Shown: positions 6,510 through 9,223 of the stretch, piece by piece
Layout: each line of letters begins with the position of its first letter
Numbering within the stretch: the stretch's first letter is position 1
Assembly (NCBI GenBank): GCA_937914675.1
Contig: CALDOC010000211.1
Coordinates: forward strand, 1-9,223
From: an uncultured Sulfurimonas sp.
Lineage (GTDB): Bacteria > Campylobacterota > Campylobacteria > Campylobacterales > Sulfurimonadaceae
DNA: 9,223 nucleotides
Direction of reading: 5' to 3'
The notes under the pieces: model-generated
Told to the model about the DNA's origin: nothing
Databases searched by the model: none
What the model saw: the letters and a program-made list of their open reading frames with translations, nothing else
Program-made: the position numbers and the translations under genes

Positions 6510-8351
6510 ATGAGGCTACTATTTACACTCCTTTTATTCTCTTTAACGCTACTCGGCGCAGAGATAGACACAAAACTCTATGACAATGAAAATAGAGAAG
6601 ATTACTACGTTACGATACAAAAGCAAATTAGCGCCGACGCTCTAAGCAAGGTTCGCGACGAAGACGTTATTAAAGATGAAATAGCCAACTTAGGTAGATT
6701 GCGCGACGTCGCGTCGCAAAAAATACAAATCGAATCATACAATTTAGATAAGCTCAAGAAAACTAACGTCTCCATTGACGAGTATTACGACCTCTTGGTC
6801 AACGCCGCTTCCGTTCAATCCAAACTAGAACTCAACCGCAAACTAATAAGCGACATTCAAGTCAAACTGCTTGTCTTAAAACAGGCCATTGAGCGTATCA
6901 CCGAAGATGAAAAACCAAAACTTTTATCTTATCAACTCCAATTCGCTTACTATAAGATTCAGCAAAAAAACGTCGACACTAAAGTTTCACTTCTAAAAAC
7001 GGCAAAAAAAGAGTTGCTCGCCTCATTGCAAAGCGCGCTTAATTTGGTAGAGTGCCTGACGAACGAAGTTTTTAATGAGAAAATCGCTTCTTTGGACAAA
7101 AACATAGCGGATGCGTTAAAAGAGACCATCTTACAGCAGTTGCATCAAGAAAAAGCGATTATTGAAGAAAACGTCGACTTAAATAAAATAAATAAAAAAA
7201 CCGCTATCGCCAACGCAAAATATCAAGAGCTTGTCGCAAAAAAAATGGCGTTACAGATAAAAGAGCTGCTATGTTTGTTAAAAGAGAACAATAGCAAACA
7301 ATTTTATAGTTCAATCAGCGACATAAGCGCAACGCTTGGCATTGTCACGGAAACGAAAGAAAAAACCCTCTATATAGAACAAATGAATATTCTTAAAGAG
7401 ATTTCCAAAGTTGTATTTGGCTCTACAAAATTATTTTTTGGAGCGATGTTGCAAGAGAGTGAGGGAACGATTATTTCCATTAAAGAGTTTTTAATCTCCC
7501 CCCTTTTCATTTTTAATGAACGCCCGATTAGCGTTCTTAGCCTATTTAAAGCGATTACCCTCATCACTTTGGGATTTGTTTTTGGAGTCATGTACAAACG
7601 CTGGATTAGAAGCGTTTCAACGCGGTGGACCCAACTAAGCATGATGTCGATTCGTTTAGCGTCAAACATTGGTTATTATCTCATTGTTCTCATCTTTTTC
7701 ATCGTGGGCATTAGCAGTCTTGGAATTGACATGAGCTCAATCTCGCTTATAGCGGGAGCTCTCTCCATAGGTATTGGTTTTGGTCTTCAAACGGTTGTGT
7801 CCAATTTGATAGCCGGCATTATCTTAATGTTTGAGAGAACGATTAGAATTGGCGACACGATTGAGATAAATAATCTTTTACAGGGTGTCGTGACGGACAT
7901 GAGAATCCGCTCAACAACAATAAAAACTTTTGACAACGTCGACGTTGTTGTTCCAAACTCCTCTTTTATTCAAAATAACGTTATTAACTGGACGCTCGAC
8001 GATAGTATTAGACGACTGCATGTGCCTTTTTCCGTAGCGTACGATACGGAAGTTGACGACGTAAAAAACGCGGTGCTCAACGCTTTGGATGATAGTCATT
8101 TAATTTACGTACGAAACAACGATGACAAAAAACCGCATCTTAGAATGACCATGATGAACAGTAGCAGCGTTGATTTTGAATTGATAATCTGGGTTGAATG
8201 GGGAGCTAAGATAAAATACGTCTCCATCACTTCTGATTTTTTAATTTTAATCTACAACGCTCTGCGAGCCAATAAGATTACGATACCTTTTCCACAAATG
8301 GATATTTACATGAGAGAGATGGTCTCAAAATCAATAACGAAGGAAGTATAA
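6510..8351 (+). CDS. MscS-family mechanosensitive ion channel with long periplasmic N-terminal region
   Basis: MscS channels open under membrane tension and release solutes during osmotic downshock. With the start at 6510 the protein has 613 residues and begins with a signal peptide (MRLLFTLLLFSLTLLGA, likely cut after Ala17). Residues about 20-330 are hydrophilic, helical and coiled-coil-like, so probably periplasmic. Membrane helices follow at about 341-362 and 383-405, then the pore helix in a Gly/Ala-rich stretch (409-440) with GIGFGLQTVVSNLIAG. The beta domain follows with FERTIRIGDTIEI, VPNSSFIQNNVINWT (481-495) and the alpha/beta end IPFPQMDIYM. It is much longer than E. coli MscS (286 residues) and nearer in layout to channels with large periplasmic parts such as MscK, though with fewer membrane helices. 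It lies 30 bp after the protease gene. Confidence 0.92.
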   Translation: MRLLFTLLLFSLTLLGAEIDTKLYDNENREDYYVTIQKQISADALSKVRDEDVIKDEIANLGRLRDVASQKIQIESYNLDKLKKTNVSIDEYYDLLVNAASVQSKLELNRKLISDIQVKLLVLKQAIERITEDEKPKLLSYQLQFAYYKIQQKNVDTKVSLLKTAKKELLASLQSALNLVECLTNEVFNEKIASLDKNIADALKETILQQLHQEKAIIEENVDLNKINKKTAIANAKYQELVAKKMALQIKELLCLLKENNSKQFYSSISDISATLGIVTETKEKTLYIEQMNILKEISKVVFGSTKLFFGAMLQESEGTIISIKEFLISPLFIFNERPISVLSLFKAITLITLGFVFGVMYKRWIRSVSTRWTQLSMMSIRLASNIGYYLIVLIFFIVGISSLGIDMSSISLIAGALSIGIGFGLQTVVSNLIAGIILMFERTIRIGDTIEINNLLQGVVTDMRIRSTTIKTFDNVDVVVPNSSFIQNNVINWTLDDSIRRLHVPFSVAYDTEVDDVKNAVLNALDDSHLIYVRNNDDKKPHLRMTMMNSSSVDFELIIWVEWGAKIKYVSITSDFLILIYNALRANKITIPFPQMDIYMREMVSKSITKEV

Positions 8352-8352
8352 A

Positions 8353-9144
8353 ATGAAAAATATAGAAGAGTTAATCGACAAACTCCACTTAGAAGATTTG
8401 CAAAATGAGTCGCACCCTTCCATATTTGATGAAAACGAAGAATATTCCATGCTTATCATTCGTTTGCCAGTGATTACGGACGCGCTTCAAGTGCAATCCA
8501 TAGGTTTTGTTTTAACGGCGCAAAATAGTTATGCGTACAATAAAGATAAAAAAATTTTCGAAGAGTTAACTGGAGCGTTTGAAGGGCCTTACTCAATCAT
8601 TGACAAATTTACGGATAGAGTCCTAAAATCATTTATCACGTATCAAGACGAAATAGCGGACATGGAAGAGCTACTTTACAAAGACAATTTTAGAAACGAT
8701 TTTATGAAAAATTGGCTTGCCCTCAAAGTGGATATACTTCGCATTGAACGTATTTTGCTTAGAGCCGAAATCACTCTTAAAAGTTTTATCGACTCCTTTT
8801 CAGAAAATCCAGAATTTCCAATCAACAAATATATAGACATCCATGAGCATATTGAACGAACTATGCGTTCAGCGACGTTACAACTCTCAAAACTAGATTA
8901 TTTGTATAATTTTTACAATGCCAAATCAAATGATAAAATGAATCGCATGATTTACTTTTTAACGATAATATCAGCCATCTTTTTACCACTGAACCTTCTT
9001 GTCGGTTTTTTTGGGATGAACACGAGCGGTCTTCCTTTTACTCAAGGTTCGGCGGGAACGTACTACGTCATATCGGTTATGCTTCTCTTGTTTGGAGCCG
9101 TCTCGATTGTCACAATGAATTGGCGCAAGAAAGTGGAAAAATAG
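8353..9144 (+). CDS. CorA-family divalent metal ion transporter
   Basis: CorA proteins are inner-membrane pentamers that carry Mg2+ (also Co2+ or Ni2+; ZntB relatives carry Zn2+). This protein has 263 residues, shorter than E. coli CorA (316), with a compact N-terminal cytoplasmic domain. A long helix spans about 80-195 (for example DEIADMEELLYK and RIERILLRAEITLKSFID). TM1 at about 199-220 ends in the signature Gly221-Met222-Asn223 (FFGMNTSGLPF), and TM2 lies at about 237-255. The basic end NWRKKVEK fits the usual topology with both ends in the cytoplasm. AAGGAAG at 8340-8346, inside the end of the channel gene, is a strong ribosome site, and only one base separates the previous stop from this ATG. 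Pairing with a mechanosensitive channel suggests shared ion or osmotic homeostasis. The metal transported cannot be told from sequence. Confidence 0.92.
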   Translation: MKNIEELIDKLHLEDLQNESHPSIFDENEEYSMLIIRLPVITDALQVQSIGFVLTAQNSYAYNKDKKIFEELTGAFEGPYSIIDKFTDRVLKSFITYQDEIADMEELLYKDNFRNDFMKNWLALKVDILRIERILLRAEITLKSFIDSFSENPEFPINKYIDIHEHIERTMRSATLQLSKLDYLYNFYNAKSNDKMNRMIYFLTIISAIFLPLNLLVGFFGMNTSGLPFTQGSAGTYYVISVMLLLFGAVSIVTMNWRKKVEK

Positions 9145-9158
9145 TTTAAGGATTAAAC

Positions 9159-9223
9159 ATGAGTGAATTAAAAAGTATACAAACTTACCTCAACAATGCG
9201 AACAGACTTCTTCAAACGCGAAA
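9159..9223 (+). CDS. Unidentified gene, N-terminal fragment (runs off window)
   Basis: An ATG at 9159 opens a frame of 21 complete codons to the window edge, reading MSELKSIQTYLNNANRLLQT and one more Arg. AAGGA at 9148-9152, six bases upstream, is a good ribosome site, and the gene begins 14 bp after the corA-type gene on the same strand, so it probably belongs to the same operon. The visible part looks like a polar amphipathic helix. That is too little to name a family. Confidence 0.65.
   Translation, partial: MSELKSIQTYLNNANRLLQTR

Overview
The window looks like a chromosomal segment from a free-living member of the Campylobacterota (a Sulfurimonas/Sulfuricurvum-like bacterium). This is inferred from the protein styles (GatA, GuaB, P-II), the moderately AT-rich DNA, the tight one-strand gene packing, and promoters with a clear TATAAT box but weak -35 boxes. 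No tRNA, rRNA, CRISPR array, insertion sequence or prophage gene was seen.

Layout. (1) Bases 1-431, minus strand: glnB (P-II nitrogen signalling protein), followed 37 bp downstream by the first 18 codons of a probable glnA (glutamine synthetase) that leaves the window. (2) Bases 432-616: a divergent promoter region. It holds a well-formed glnB promoter whose spacer is filled by a 17-bp palindrome, a second inverted repeat, and an extended -10 promoter for gatA. (3) Bases 617-1954, plus strand: gatA, subunit A of the tRNA-dependent amidotransferase, closed by a strong intrinsic terminator (1959-1988). (4) Bases 2088-9223, plus strand: a long tightly packed run that starts at a guaB promoter. 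It reads guaB (IMP dehydrogenase), an RDD-family membrane protein, an unrecognised 437-aa soluble protein, a trypsin-like protease without a signal peptide, a large MscS-family channel, a CorA-family metal transporter, and the first 21 codons of an unidentified gene. Gaps are 30 bp or less, two genes overlap by 4 bases (ATGA), and no terminator is visible, so the run is probably one operon.

How the genes may work together. The left part is nitrogen and amide metabolism: P-II signalling, glutamine synthesis, and glutamine-dependent amidation of mischarged tRNA. The right part combines GMP synthesis with envelope and ion homeostasis. The most unusual part is the middle of the operon (3578-6479). 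There a small RDD membrane protein is translationally coupled to an uncharacterised protein, and next to it lies a cytoplasm-predicted serine protease with an intact His-Asp-Ser triad, a four-cysteine zinc ribbon in place of a PDZ domain, and a C-terminal domain that looks like the YbjN/type III chaperone fold. The uncharacterised neighbour seems to carry a similar segment, which suggests the two proteins act together. A second window-wide oddity is the near absence of GATC (4 sites counted by eye, against roughly 33 expected from composition).
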